This document shows, piece after piece, positions 24,400 to 36,488 of a stretch of 64,000 nt of DNA (positions are counted from its first letter, which is position 1; each line of letters begins with the position of its first letter). The DNA comes from Camellia lanceoleosa. Lineage: Eukaryota; Streptophyta; Magnoliopsida; Ericales; Theaceae. The stretch is from positions 155,564,246 to 155,628,245 of the forward strand of contig CM045763.1 in the NCBI GenBank assembly GCA_025200525.1, read 5' to 3'. Made by a program: the position numbers and the translations under genes. The notes below the pieces were generated by a model. That model was given only the letters and a program-made list of their open reading frames with translations, was not told the DNA's origin and did no database searches.

Positions 24400-25720
24400 G
24401 TGAAACCATCTGAATTTAGTTTAGTCTCGCCCAAAAACAGTTTCAGAGCTCTCTGAACCATTTCTTATCACATACTATGGATGGAGATGACTTCCTTCCT
24501 TTTGCTCCCAACTCTCCAATTAGTTTTGATGAACACAATACTGGATAGAGACAGCTCCTCTGGTGACAATATTGAAGAGGCTCTTGTCTTTGCCATTATA
24601 GAAGACTTGGACATGGAGCTTGCGTATGCCATAGTACACGGTAGAAGCTATAGTAGGGGCCGGGGTAAAACTTAGAGCCGTGGTAAGGGCCGTGGGCAAA
24701 CGGTAGGCTATGGACGTGTTTATGGCCGTTGGTACGGGCCAAGCCAAGGCTCCAGTGAAGGCCGAAGCCATTAGACGTAGACGCGACGAGGACCCTTACC
24801 TCCAAGGCCCCTACCTCTACACTTTCCAAACCTTCCTGATAACATTACTCTTTTGATACTCAAAACTGGTTCATTTCCCAAACAACTCATGCTTTTTGAT
24901 CTCTAATTGATGGCTTATTTTGTTTTGTTTTATGTCTTTACTTGTTTCACTCATGAACTTGCTTTTTCTGCGTAGCTATGGCTTTACTCATACTTTCTCG
25001 ATATTTTTCCTATTCTTGTGGAGGAGATTGAGTGGGCGGTACCCCGATCATTGTACTTTGATGGCTCACTTTGTCCTCGTCACTGCCATACCTGCGGCTT
25101 TACCTACTACCGCCGGTTCTTCAACACTGTTATTGCCACATGGGTAACTGGAACTCAAACTGATCTTTGTTCCTTCTATATTTCTTTATCCCCATAGTTC
25201 AGTATTCTTTGTTTACAGATTGATTGGCATCCATGGATGACCATGCCTCATGCTATGAGAGAGATACACGGTGTCTTGGGCGACTTCCCGGATGAGGATC
25301 CTTCTGGAGGATCCCTTCTGCAGATTGTGGTATTTAGGAGAGCATTTCTTGCACCAGAGATAGGGCTAGCCTACTCCAAATGTACTTTTTCACTGCCTTC
25401 TTGCGGACTCACATCATGCCTCCTTTCACCGAGGGCACTGCTCGTGTCCTTGGAGCTGGCATTGCTACTACTGCTGTTGCCTCTACTATCCTCTCGAGCT
25501 TCTTGAGACGCGCGTGCTTACATTTGCCCTGGATGTGGAGCAGATATATACATCTCTTGTAATTTTGTCAGTCATTTCTCATTGCTTTATTCTATTACTG
25601 ATGTTCTCTTTCTAGTTGCAGACCCTAATAACCAGTGCCTCGGGCTGATCGAGACATTGGTTCATATGGTACGGAGGAGAGAGTACGCTCTTGCCTCTGT
25701 CGGGATTCAGGTGTCCCACT
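24400..25720 (+). pseudogene. Remnant of an unrecognised multi-exon gene
   Basis: Several coding-looking blocks with splice-like borders. About 24478-24800: GDDFLPFAPNSPISFDEHN, then a Gly/Arg-rich RGRG region, interrupted by stops. About 25020-25143: VPRSLYFDGSLCPRHCH then TCGFTYYRRFFNTVIATW, followed by GTAACTGG. About 25219-25560: IDWHPWMTMPHAMREIHGVL then GDFPDEDPSGG and FRRAFLAPEIGLAY, a frame change near 25380, then FFTAFLRTHIMPPFTEGTAR. About 25621-25709: DPNNQCLGLIETLVHMVRRR. The W-P-W, RRAFLAPEIGLAY and MPPFTEG pattern is suggestive of a plant transposon-associated domain family, but I cannot name it. Frameshifts and stops indicate a pseudogene. 25721-26040 holds no gene; a poly(A)-rich stretch lies at about 25936-25975. 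Confidence 0.4.
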
Positions 25721-26492
25721 TTTCAATCTGATCTTTACTTTCCATACTGTTTGTCTATTCTAATTCACTCTGATCGATTGTTTTCAACTCTGTACTAGCC
25801 ACTCTGATATTCTATAGCCAATTTATAATATTATAGCCAATTTTGTTTACTTCTTTTACATATGTAATTTAAAGGGGGTTGATTCGGAGCTCGAAAGTCA
25901 TGAGCCCGAATCCCCCGAATTTCCTATTCAAGTAAAAAAAAAAAAAAAAAGAAAAAAAGAAAAAAAAAAAAAAACAGTTTGCCAAAAATGGAAATTAGGG
26001 AGATTAGGGGTAGTTTTTTTAGGGAATTTTTCATTTCCGTAATTTAAATGTACTTTTTATTTTTTTTGAAATAAAATAGTTTTTATTTTTTTATCTTTTC
26101 GAAAAAATATTGCGTATTTTTTGAAAAAAATGTTCTGTTCTGTTATTTTATTTTTTAGTTTATAAATTTTTTTTATCTACATATTTTTTTTTATTTTTTT
26201 GAATTATTTAATTATTTATTTACTTTTTTAAAGTACTTTTTGTAAAAAATATTTAAAATTTTTAAATATTTATTTATTTTTATTTTAAGCGTTTTGTTTT
26301 ATTCTTTAAGTTAGTTTATAAAAAATGGTTTTTTTATTTTGGTTTTAAAAAAAAATATTAATTTTGTTTTATAAATTTTAAAAAATTTTGAATTGCCTAT
26401 ATATATATATCTAAATTATAACAAATTATTTGGTCAATACTTAAAAAAATAACAAAATATTTTTTCAAAAAAATTAAAAATATAAAATAATT

Positions 26493-28211
26493 GGGTAAAT
26501 TATCCTTACCTCCCTTGAGATTTACCATAATTGCAAATATATCTCATATAGTTTCAACAATTACACTGACCTCTCTTACTTTCCAAAATAATACCAAGAT
26601 TCCCCCTCTCTTTAAAAAGGCCCAAACAATGTTAACTTGCTAGTAAAAATTACCATAGTACCCTTCAACAACATTGTGAAAAGACAAAAATAACCTTAAC
26701 TTTCGCATTCTTGTTTTATAACTTTCATGAATCAGATAGATATTCATAAATAAATAAAAAAATCAAACGCCTACATATATTTTAAAATTTTTATTCAAAT
26801 TGTAATTTCTCTAAATAGATATTTTTCATATACAAAAATATTCAAATACCTATATGTATTATTTTTATTAAAAATATGTATCTTTTCAAATTTTTATTCA
26901 AACTCTAATATCTCAAAATAGGTATTTTTTTGACATAATTATTTTATTACTAATTATTTCTATGCATAAAGTATAAATTGATGGTCTTTTAAAAAATAAA
27001 AATCGACATCTTATATATATATATATATATATATTGTAATTTTGAAATAAAGAATTGTGTTTAATTTAGTAATAGATTTGATGGAGATCAAATTTGTTCT
27101 CTCTTAATGTGTGGTTATTCTACTATATATATGCTTGTCATTATAAGGGTTTTGGTTATATGTAATGAAATGAGCAATGATTCCCTTTTTATGATTGTTC
27201 TATATACAAAATTTTTACAATAGTTATTCTAATTTATTTTATTTTTATAATTTTTACAATTGTTCTATGAGAAATGGTTCTATAGACAAATTTTTTATTG
27301 GAATTGTTTTGATGATTTTTACTGAAATTTTACTGGTGATGTTTATATGAATTTAGAGATCATTTGACAGTCAACCAAAAAAATTTTTTTTTTTTTCATG
27401 TTTTTTTTTTTTTTAGTATTTTTTTAATGTGTCAATTTTTAAATTTTTTTTTTGATCCATTTAGTGAGAAGAATCTAAAAAATAATAAAATTAAAAAGTT
27501 CATTAAGGACCAAAAAAAAAAAAACACTATTTTTTTACCTTTTTTTTTCTTCTTTTCTTTAATGGACTTTTATTTTTATTATATTTTTTTTGGTCTACTC
27601 AAGTAAGTTCTAAAAGTCTAAAGGAATTTATTTTTTTTAAAAAAAAATTCACTAAAGACGTAAAAAGTTGAACACAAACAGTAACTAAAAAAAAATCAAT
27701 CCCAAACAACTCTTTAGTAATCATGGTGATTCGTTTACTAGAATTTGATGAATTATTCATTCATTTAGTGTTTTACTTGATGTTATGTAATATTTCATTT
27801 AGTGTTTTACTTGATGTTATGTAATATTACAACAAATATGCATGAAATTAAATGTTATTTTTATTGCTGTTACAGCCATGGCTTCATTCCTTTACTTTGA
27901 TTTAGTCATCAACTACAAAGGCAAAGTGGGCAGAGAGAGTTTGGAGGGACAGAAATAAAGTTTATTGGAAATTTGGAAGAAAATGGTTATAGGAGTGTAG
28001 AGTTATTTTATAAAGGAGGTGAAGGGCATTTTGGCTATTTAGGTGTTTATTTTTTACGATGCCACTATATTTGATTACTTTTGTAACGTCTTTCCAACAA
28101 AAGGGGGAAATATGGTATTGTTTTGTAAAGTAAAGAAGGTTGGTGTAATTATTGAACTATAAGAAAAGTATCTACAATTATGGTAAACTCAAGAGAGGTA
28201 AGTGTAATTTA
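26493..28211. mobile_element. Mutator-like non-autonomous element, copy A, split by CACTA
   Basis: Counterpart of the better preserved element at 43114-45023. The left inverted repeat begins GGGTAAATTATCCTTACC at 26493 and runs about 200 bases. A matching inverted repeat (TCAAGAGAGGTAAGTGTAAT) precedes the CACTA insertion point at 28211. More of the same element continues after 39585, but its right end is rearranged compared with copy B. No transposase. A (TA)n run lies at about 27015-27034. Confidence 0.6.
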
Positions 28212-28948
28212 CACTACAAGAAATATTGGTTATGCCGGCGTTTATATAACAACGTTTTGAAAAACGCTGCAGAAAAAGTGGCGCTTTTTTCAAAAAACGC
28301 CATGTCACCCCAAGAGGCTGCTATGCTTTTTCTATACATACTCGGATAAAAAAAATATTTTACAAAGTCCCTCTCTCATAAAGGGAAGGTAAGTGAGAGA
28401 TGAGGGTTTTTACTTTTAAGTGAGAGAAAGTTTGCAAGAATGGCGTCTAAGGTTTGGATCTGCTGATATTTTTTCGATTTCTCTGTAATCATTTTATTTA
28501 GGCTTTGGATCTATGTGTTCTTCAATTTCCCTCTAATTGATTTGCGAGTTGCCTTTGAAAGCGAGGAGTTATAGATCAGTCCAACTTTTCCAAAACTATT
28601 GGTTCGATTTCTACACTTCACCGTAACTATTAAATTGAGTTTGTTTTGATCTCACTTTGTCGTGTTTTTTGATCGATTTCTGTCATGCTAATCTATTAAA
28701 ATCTGTATGTATCAATATCTTGTTCCTGCTTGGGGTTTGTATGATTAGAAACCTGATCTCGAGAACTCAAAGCTTGTTAGGGTTTTCGCTAATTTCTCTT
28801 AGAAATACAGGGATCTGATCTGAAAACTTGTATTTCGTGCTCTGTTTGTGTCGAATCGATCTCGGTGTTCCCATGGTTCAAGAAGAAGAGGCCTCTTAGA
28901 ACTAACAGGTTTGATCTCGAAACCTGTGTTCCGATGGTTCGAGAATGA

Positions 28949-28949
28949 G

Positions 28950-28994
<45 letters not shown>
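28949..28994. repeat. (TC)n microsatellite
   Basis: About 22 TC units. It lies in sequence resembling a 5' leader (28430-29100) of the gene captured in the CACTA element, although no start exon could be assigned. Confidence 0.95.
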
Positions 28995-28998
<4 letters not shown>

Positions 28999-30713
28999 TT
29001 TGCATATTTGATTTGATATAATCGACCAAATTTTTCTGATAGTTCTTCTTCTAGCTGGAATTATTGCTTCTCAATATTTTTTTTGATTTGCTATTGTAGC
29101 AGGGACTTTACAGATTTTTTTATTTTTATTTTTATTTATTTGCAATGAGATTGGTCCCTCCAGACCTGATCTATTCCTCCAAAAAGAATCAAATCCACTC
29201 AAGTACCACTTCTTCTTCTTCTTCTACTATTTATTTATTTATTATTATTATTATTATTATTTTTGTGATAGTTGTTTTATGCTATTATTTTTCTCTTACT
29301 CTGGTTTTCTCTTTTCTTCTTGGATATTGATTAGTGGAAACTGTTTATTTTTTTTTCTTCTTTTGCAGAACGATGTGGTACTTTAACTGGTTTTAGTAAT
29401 GAGGTACTTGTTTGGGTTGCAATTCCAAGTTGTTTCCTTATTCATTGTGTGGAAAACATTGAATGTAACATTAGGAGGAACTGGGAAATTGCATTCTGCT
29501 TATAAAAAAAATGTTTTGACAGGTGTAACATTAGGAGGAACTGGAAAGAAATTGGTGATCGCCATCCAAAAGTAGGTCAAGGGGCATTGATTGGAGCTAG
29601 TGCCACTATCTTTGGGAACATAGAAATAGGTGAAGGTGCAATGATAGTCATGGTTCCTTGTATTGAAGAATGTAACTCCACACGTAGGAAATAATGCATT
29701 ACGGTTTATTATTCACATGATTGTATTGAAGTAGTAACTTATCGATGAAATTAATTGTCATAATGATACTTGTAATTTCTTGGTTTTGAAGCATGGTGGC
29801 GGGAATATTGGCAAAGGTGATTGGTTATGTGGATGAGCAAGATCCATCTCTAACAATGAAGCATGGTACATAAAATTTATGAGCATAGACAATAATTATA
29901 TTATTTATGTCCTAGGATATCCCATCTCAAATGGGAAAGAGACTCGCATTTGTTTTCCTTTGTTGTATGATAGACTAGTATTGATGTGTCCTCGGGGTAT
30001 GGAGCCTCCTAAGTCACTTCTTGTTTGATGGCCACTAAATCATCATCTAAAATTGAGATCCAAATCTAAGCATGCTACTTGATTAATTTAGGGAAAGTGG
30101 TTTATTTTCTTAAATCTTGAATACCTGTCCTAAAGTAGCAATTGAGATTGTGCAAAAGGGACCTGAATAGGTTAATTGTTTGGACAATTATGTTTTTATG
30201 TAGTTTCTACTGGAATTTAGGTGGGGAAAATGGAAAAGAATGAAGAGATTCTGATGTATAATATAAGAAGCTCAAGAAAGGCTAAATTCAAAGGAGGGAC
30301 GATATTTGAACATTGGCATGATTTTAAAGAGATCCTAATGGGAATTTTATATAATAATGTTTCTACTATTATTAGAATCTAATTTTATGATTATTTTTAT
30401 GTTTTTTAGATTTTTTAGGTCAAGGGTATTTTGATAATTTTCATTATTGCTGTCATGGGTTGTAGGAGGTCGCTCATGGGTCGTATTGTGGGTCAAGTTA
30501 TTTAATTGGGTTTCATTTATGTTTCTTATTTAGTTTTAAATTGGTTTTAGAAGTGAAAGACATTTTAGTAGTTTCCTTTTCGGTTATAGTTGGTTTAGGA
30601 AGTCTCAAGTCTATATAAAGTTATGGAAAAATGCTTGGTAGCTCGAATTTGTGTAATCGTTTTGATACATTCGAGCCATTTGGGCTACACAAATTCGAGC
30701 TACCAAGCATTGT

Positions 30714-33243
30714 TGTCACGACCCTAACCCGCCCCCATGGATTAAGGACGTAACTGGCCAGTAATCTTGAGATTACCTACGGCCTCCATACAAATCAAAC
30801 ATAACTCGACAGAGTAGAGGGGCCAAACAGAAGCAATAATTAAAACTTTGTCCATAGAGCCGTGCTTATATGCACTTTTAAACAACCCATGCGCATATAC
30901 GATAATAACCCACATCGAAGTACAGTAGCAAAACTTCTTTACAGACAGGATCATCTAAACTGAGTCAACCCATAGCAACTATATACAACATACACAAGAC
31001 CCTTGCCAACAAAACAGAATATAAACAAGTAACCAAAAGGGCAAGGTTTGGTCTCGCACGTGAGACCCAAGGCTGACTCTCCCGAAACTCCTGCTGTTCC
31101 TGGCTGACTTCACTGGGGCTGGGGTTGGACCTCACTTGGCTCACCTACAATTACATGAATGAGCGTGAGCGAATGCCCAGTGAATAATATCAAATAAAAA
31201 GATACAACAATATGTAGAACAACATAATTCGAACGGCCTTGGGCCCAATTCATATTTCTAATTAACATATATATACACAATGTAAGTCAAGTGACTGTTG
31301 TTCTAAACATACTGGCCTTTTGGCCTCTTTATCTTTCATTTATGTCAAAACGGCCTCTGGCCCACTCATTCATTTCCATCGGCCTTTGGCCCGATCGTTC
31401 ATTTCCATCGGCCTTCGGCCCAATCATTCGTTTCCATCAGCCTTTGGCCCAATCATTCATTTCCATCGGCCTTTGGCCCAATCATTCATTCCCATCGGCC
31501 TTTGGCCCAATCATTCATTCCCATCGGCCTTTGGCCCAATCATTCATTCCCATCGGCCTTTGGCCCAATCATTCATTTCCATCGGCCTTTGGCCCAATCA
31601 TTCATTTCCATCGGCCTTTGGCCCAAATACGCTTTCGTGTCAAAACGGTTCTTAAGCCTACATTTATATCAATCTGGCTCATAGGCCTTGCATTTTAAAC
31701 TGGCACATAGGCCTTTCATATCAAACTGTCCACCATTCAAATTAATGAACTTTACAAAACTTACATAAGAGTAAGTGAATGGGACAATAACATAATTTAG
31801 ATATTACTCACAGTGATCGGTTGATTTGTTCGCCCTGGAACTCGACCCTACACATGCCATGAACATAGAAGGGTCACTAACAATTCAATCCGTTCAAAAT
31901 TCACATACTCCTCTTTAGGCTTTGTTATTATCTCATTAACTCATTTACCATGCTCAACATATGCCTAAGAGTGCTTACAAGTGAAAGAGAACGGAAAACA
32001 GAACACAAAATGCAAGAACAGAATTTCTGAAAACAGGGTCCCGCCGGCGTGACTTCCCGCCGGCGGACCTTAAGTCTGAAAGTATCTTGGTTGCCTCCAA
32101 TCCACGCTCGAGCGTGCATTCTTCCGCTCGAGCGGACTTCATTTCACATGGCGCCAACTTCCCTTCGGCCGAGCATCATCTGAGAAAAAAAATACTGGGA
32201 GCTCGATTTCTCCGCTCGAGCGGAAGTCAGAATTCTGGAAATCCTAGATTGTGTTCTTGAGCTTCAATTCGAATTCCCAGCCACACTACTAGCATGCAAT
32301 GGCCCAAATCTCAAATTTAGTCATGATAACATGATACTAATTCAAGATTACAACATTAGGAGACTCAATTTCATCATTTATCTACATGCATGGCCCATTT
32401 TCCACCAACTCATTACCAATGTAACCATTTCATGCATTCAAAGCTTCTACTCCCATGGACTATACATGCATGTGATATATGGCCTTCATTCTCACCTCAT
32501 ATGATGAAGAGATGGTCAAATACATGGATTTCAATCAAAATGACAACATGAGTCATGTAATCCAAGCTCAAATATGCAATTTCAAAACAAAACCCACATG
32601 CATGCATACATAGTCTCCAAATTCATCAAAACCAACTCCTTTCATGTTCTAGATCATAAATTCATCTTCAATTCATGAAATCACAATTCAAACTCATGAG
32701 TTAGGGGTTGGTTACTTACCTAGGAGCTTTAATCCCCCAAACTCTAGTCAATTCTTGAGTTAAACCTTCAATTTCCCCAAACTAGAGCCAAAATTGCCCA
32801 AGTCTCCTTCTTCCCTCTCTATAACCGGCCTCTCCCTCTCTCTCACTTGTCTAACTCAGATTTTGAGTTCTAAGAGAGCTAAAGGAGAGTGCAATGCAAT
32901 TAAACAATTAGCCCCACTCACACAATATTTAATATAAAATATTTGGGCTCTTAATTCATCAATTCAATCAGTTTAAATTGACCAGAATCAATTTCCAATT
33001 AAATTTTACCGTAGGCTCTAAAAATTATGCCAATCACAATGGCGTAGTCGAGTCTGGGTTCTGTGGCCGATAAGGCCCTCAATTTAATTTCCGAAGCGGA
33101 CTATGCAAACAGATATTCCTACGGTGAACAGATAAAGTTTCAAAATCACATATATTCACATAATGGCACGTAAAATCACGCTAAACACATAATCACATTC
33201 AAATTAAGAGCCAATTAGCGTAATACAGAACAGGGGTATCACA
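30714..33243 (-). mobile_element. Solo LTR of the same gypsy family, with 5-bp TSD
   Basis: Starts TGTCACGACCCTAACCCGCC at 30714 and ends GGGGTATCACA at 33243, with ATTGT at 30709-30713 and again at 33244-33248. Length 2530 bases; the order of blocks matches the LTRs of the minus-strand gypsy element at 49873-59580. It has three CTCGAG palindromes (32106-32220) and a 29-bp minisatellite. It sits in the intron of the captured serine acetyltransferase fragment, so it entered after gene capture. Confidence 0.93.
31350..31630. repeat. 29-bp minisatellite within the solo LTR
   Basis: About ten copies of CGGCCTTTGGCCCAATCATT + CATTCCCAT. The unit is not a multiple of three and has no stop in any forward frame, so all three frames stay open through the array, giving false open frames. 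Confidence 0.95.
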
Positions 33244-33736
33244 ATTGTTGTTATGTAATACTTCTAATTCAATAGAGTTGATATTTTATAGAATTTCAAG
33301 AGCTTTGAAGGCCTCTTTGGGTTTGTGTGATGCAACCCTAACCCTAGGTGTGATGCCTACGAAATTTAGATGCGATACCTAGACCTGTCTTATTCTTTTC
33401 CTTTATTTCTTCCTTAAAGTTCAGCACTTACACAGCCTAATTCTTTGTTTCACGGTCTTGTTCACAAGACCGAGCGATCCCAAAAATCATTCATCCTTCT
33501 TGTTACATTTAGCCCTAAACCTAATTCGTCCTTATACTAATAGAAGCCCTAACTTCCCCATTACTTTTCAGCTTGAACTCACGATAAAAACCACGAATTC
33601 AAAGATACGGCTCTTCTTGTTCCTAATAAATCTGCATCGATTCGATTAACCATTAGTAATTCTTTTTGTAGAACAATATGAACCTTGAAATGATGTCGAT
33701 GTTTATGATTACCAAAGGTCTTGTAATATTGCTAAT

Positions 33737-33891
33737 GAGGAAGGCCTAAGCAAGCGGTAAGGATGCTCCATTGCAACTTTGAAAGCAAAGAGTTCAAACC
33801 ACGAAATAGCTTCACGTGGGGAATGGTTGCATACTGGTGACCATTCCTGCACCCGGAGGTAGGAGCCTTGTGCACTGGGACTGCCCTTTTT
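33737..33891 (+). mobile_element. Au-type SINE
   Basis: AAGCGGTAAGGATGCTCC, the pol III box-B-like GAGTTCAAACCAC and the 3' part GGAGCCTTGTGCACTGGGAC followed by TGCCCTTTTT match the organisation of the Au SINE found across flowering plants (tRNA-related, T-rich end). The flanks TATTGCTA (about 33727) and AATTGCCTA (33892) may be a degenerate target duplication. The left edge is approximate. Family assignment is from memory of the consensus. Confidence 0.75.
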
Positions 33892-33968
33892 AATTGCCTA
33901 GCTTGTAATATTGTTTTTAAAAACTGTCATTTTAATACTTTTTGCATTTCGTTCATTTATGTCCGTTT

Positions 33969-34367
33969 TGTTAGGATCACAAGACACCCAGAAATCCAAC
34001 ACACACAAGAACACAACAAGATTTACGTGGTTCGGCAAACCGGCCTACGTCCACGGGAGCGATGTTGTTATATATCAACGAATTGAGGAGATTACACAAC
34101 TCTACTCACTGTCTCTCTATATAACTCTCAAACTCACTCTTCTCTCACAGATTACACTCTCTAATCTGTTGCTGCTGTGTTGTTGTAATTAACTCTTCAC
34201 CCTTACCTTCCATTTATACACAAATTGAAGAATGGTGATTGGCCACCACCTAACCATTCCACTTTCATGGTGGGTTGGCCTAGTGTTGCACTAACATTAG
34301 CACTAAGAAGGTGCTGCACTCACTCTCTAATGCTGCACTAACACTCATATGGGATGAAGACATAACA
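33969..34367 (-). repeat. 3' LTR of the copia element
   Basis: TGTTAGGATCACAAG ... GAAGACATAACA; identical in length to the other LTR. On the minus strand it begins TGTTATGTCTTC immediately after the polypurine tract. Confidence 0.95.
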
Positions 34368-34775
34368 ATCACCCCCTCAACCCATATGAGGTGATCCACA
34401 ATAGCACCCCCTGATTGGATGCCCTGCACCCCCTGCTCGGGATACCCTGCATTACCGTGCAACTCCTTGCATGATGAACACGGGAGCAACTAGAAAACTT
34501 CAGAGGAAACACATCAACATCCTCAATTTTCCTTGCTCGGAGCTTATTTCTTTGAACGGTCAGCCTTTGCCTTTTGCACCGAACAACCTCTGGCGTTTCT
34601 ACATACGCCTGGTTATGCATCTTTGCAATCCACGATGTTGATCGGTTCGTCTCACTTGTACGTCCGCATCGATGTTTGACGATTAGCCCTTACTGCCAAG
34701 ACAACTCCCAGTGCAGACAAGTTACTACTATGCAACTCCATGCATAGTGCTCGCACCCACCTTGGGGTGCAAAGC

Positions 34776-36488
34776 TCACTTTGCGACTCGAGATTGCATC
34801 CCTCCCTTCCATGCATCTGTTGAGAGGTTGCAAAATGTCTCTAACACGGGAGCAAAAGAAACTCGCTTCTTCACTAGCACAGTCCCTACAGACTTGGTTT
34901 CTTTGCTCTGAACTTTCTTCAAGATTGACTTCACTGGCTCAGATCTGTGCACCTTCGAACTGCCTCCTTGCGTTCCCGTGCACCTTTTTCGCCATTCTTG
35001 TTGAAAGCCTTGCTCAGTCATACTCTTTGGTTGCGTATGTTCTCTCTTTGTACTCTTCGACTGGCGTTTGACAACATTCATCTTTGTCAAAACTTCTCCT
35101 TCCAGTCTGTACAGTTTGTTGCACAATTTGCCTTGCAACACTTCTCTATCACCTCTGTGTACATGAAGAACCCCGCCACTAGATGAGAAACTATTCCCCT
35201 TTAGATCTAGCATACTCAGGGAGATTAGATTCCTCCGTACTCCTGGCACATGTCGGACCTCAGATAAATGTACTTTACTTCCATCCTTAGTAAGGAACCG
35301 TACTGTCCCTATGCCGACAACTCTGTTCACTGTGTTGTTGGCCATCCGGACAATGCTACCGCCGACTCTTCGGTAAGTGGAGAAAAGCTTCTTATCCGCA
35401 CATATGTGGAACGTACACCCTGAATCTAAAATCCAGCCGGGTGTCTCCAACTCTGACGAGACTGTAAGCAACACCTCTTCATCGTCAGAGGAATTCACTG
35501 CAACTGCTGTAGTTGAGGGACCTCCGTGTCCCTTAGCCTTCTCGTTGGCTTCTCTATCCGCCTTTTTCTCTGGGCAATCTCTTATTACGTGATCCTCCTG
35601 ATCACAGTAATAACACCTCCTCGTGTTACCCTGTCTGGACTGTGAACGCCTTCTGCCTCCGTGTCCCTTAGCCTTCTCTTTGGCTTGTCTGTCCGCCTTT
35701 TTCACTGGGCAATCTCTTATTACGTGATCCTCTTGATCACAGTAATAACACCTCCTCGTGTTACCTTGTCTGGACTGTGAACGCCCTCTGCTTTTACTTC
35801 TTCCTCTACCTCTGCCTCTACTTTCTGTGACAAGGGCATGGGACTGCTCTCCTCCCATCTCTCTCTTCCTTGCCTCCTCGTTGAATAAGGCATCTGTGAC
35901 CATCCCCATGGTCAGCTTTCCTTCAGGTGCAGAATTACTGAGAGAAACCACCAATGTCTCCCAGCTGTCTGGTAAGGAACTGAGTAATAATAATGCTTGC
36001 ATCTCATCTTCTAACTCCATTTTGATTGATGCAAGCTGGTTCACAAGGCTGTGGAATTCACTGATGTGTGCCGCAACAGACACACCACACTTCAGTTTCA
36101 AGTTTATAAGCCTTCTCATTATCAAGGCTTTGTTCCATGCGGTCTTGGACTGGTCAATCCACTGTCTGATTTGACCGACAGTCTTCCAGTTGGTTTTTAT
36201 CCAGTCCCCATCCTTATCTCCATCTGGTTTGACCCCCTTTAGCGCTATAGGGTCAAACAAGTCTCTACAACACAGGATGTTCTCCATTCGCGGCTTCCAT
36301 ATCACATCACTAGAAGCGTTCAACCGAATCATCGGCCCTGAAACTGATGTGGATTCCTCCATCTTCCAGAAATTGATCTCTGTTTGAAAAACAGGCTTTG
36401 CTGTAAAGTCCGGGCTGCTCAAATTAGCCGGAAAAGCACTTCGGATTGCCAAAATAAGAACTGCAAATTTTTGATCACTTATTTGCAA
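34776..36488 (-). CDS. Copia Gag-protease polyprotein with duplicated zinc knuckle
   Basis: 570 residues, uninterrupted. The N-terminal half is a copia-type Gag domain (WKPRMENILCCRDLFDPI, then HISEFHSLVNQLASI and LLLSSLPDSWETLVVSLSNS). A basic RGRGRGRSKSRGRSQSRQ stretch is followed by two copies of the CCHC knuckle CYYCDQEDHVIRDC, the product of a 135-base in-frame tandem duplication. The aspartic protease motif is WILDSGCTFHIC (about 35398-35440). A pre-integrase-like segment (LQGKLCNKLYRLEG) follows, and the protein ends in a Lys/Ser-rich tail of unknown role instead of continuing into integrase. Start is the first Met of the open frame. Unlike the other retroelement frames in the window it has no internal stop, consistent with the nearly identical LTRs. 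Confidence 0.9.
   Translation of the reverse strand: MQISDQKFAVLILAIRSAFPANLSSPDFTAKPVFQTEINFWKMEESTSVSGPMIRLNASSDVIWKPRMENILCCRDLFDPIALKGVKPDGDKDGDWIKTNWKTVGQIRQWIDQSKTAWNKALIMRRLINLKLKCGVSVAAHISEFHSLVNQLASIKMELEDEMQALLLLSSLPDSWETLVVSLSNSAPEGKLTMGMVTDALFNEEARKREMGGEQSHALVTESRGRGRGRSKSRGRSQSRQGNTRRCYYCDQEDHVIRDCPVKKADRQAKEKAKGHGGRRRSQSRQGNTRRCYYCDQEDHVIRDCPEKKADREANEKAKGHGGPSTTAVAVNSSDDEEVLLTVSSELETPGWILDSGCTFHICADKKLFSTYRRVGGSIVRMANNTVNRVVGIGTVRFLTKDGSKVHLSEVRHVPGVRRNLISLSMLDLKGNSFSSSGGVLHVHRGDREVLQGKLCNKLYRLEGEVLTKMNVVKRQSKSTKREHTQPKSMTEQGFQQEWRKRCTGTQGGSSKVHRSEPVKSILKKVQSKETKSVGTVLVKKRVSFAPVLETFCNLSTDAWKGGMQSRVAK
35582..35851. repeat. 135-bp in-frame tandem duplication inside gag
   Basis: TTATTACGTGATCCTC recurs exactly 135 bases apart (35582 and 35717), each unit spanning a whole CCHC knuckle plus its flanking basic linker (KKADR..KEKAKGHGG). 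Confidence 0.9.

Noticed and set aside
28799..29029. Minus-strand open frame with an RERERE run
   Set aside because: Translation of a (TC)n microsatellite.
31291..31698. Long repetitive open frames (FISIGLWPNHSFPSAFGP repeats) as a repeat protein gene
   Set aside because: Produced by a 29-bp non-coding minisatellite inside a solo LTR that is stop-free in all three frames.
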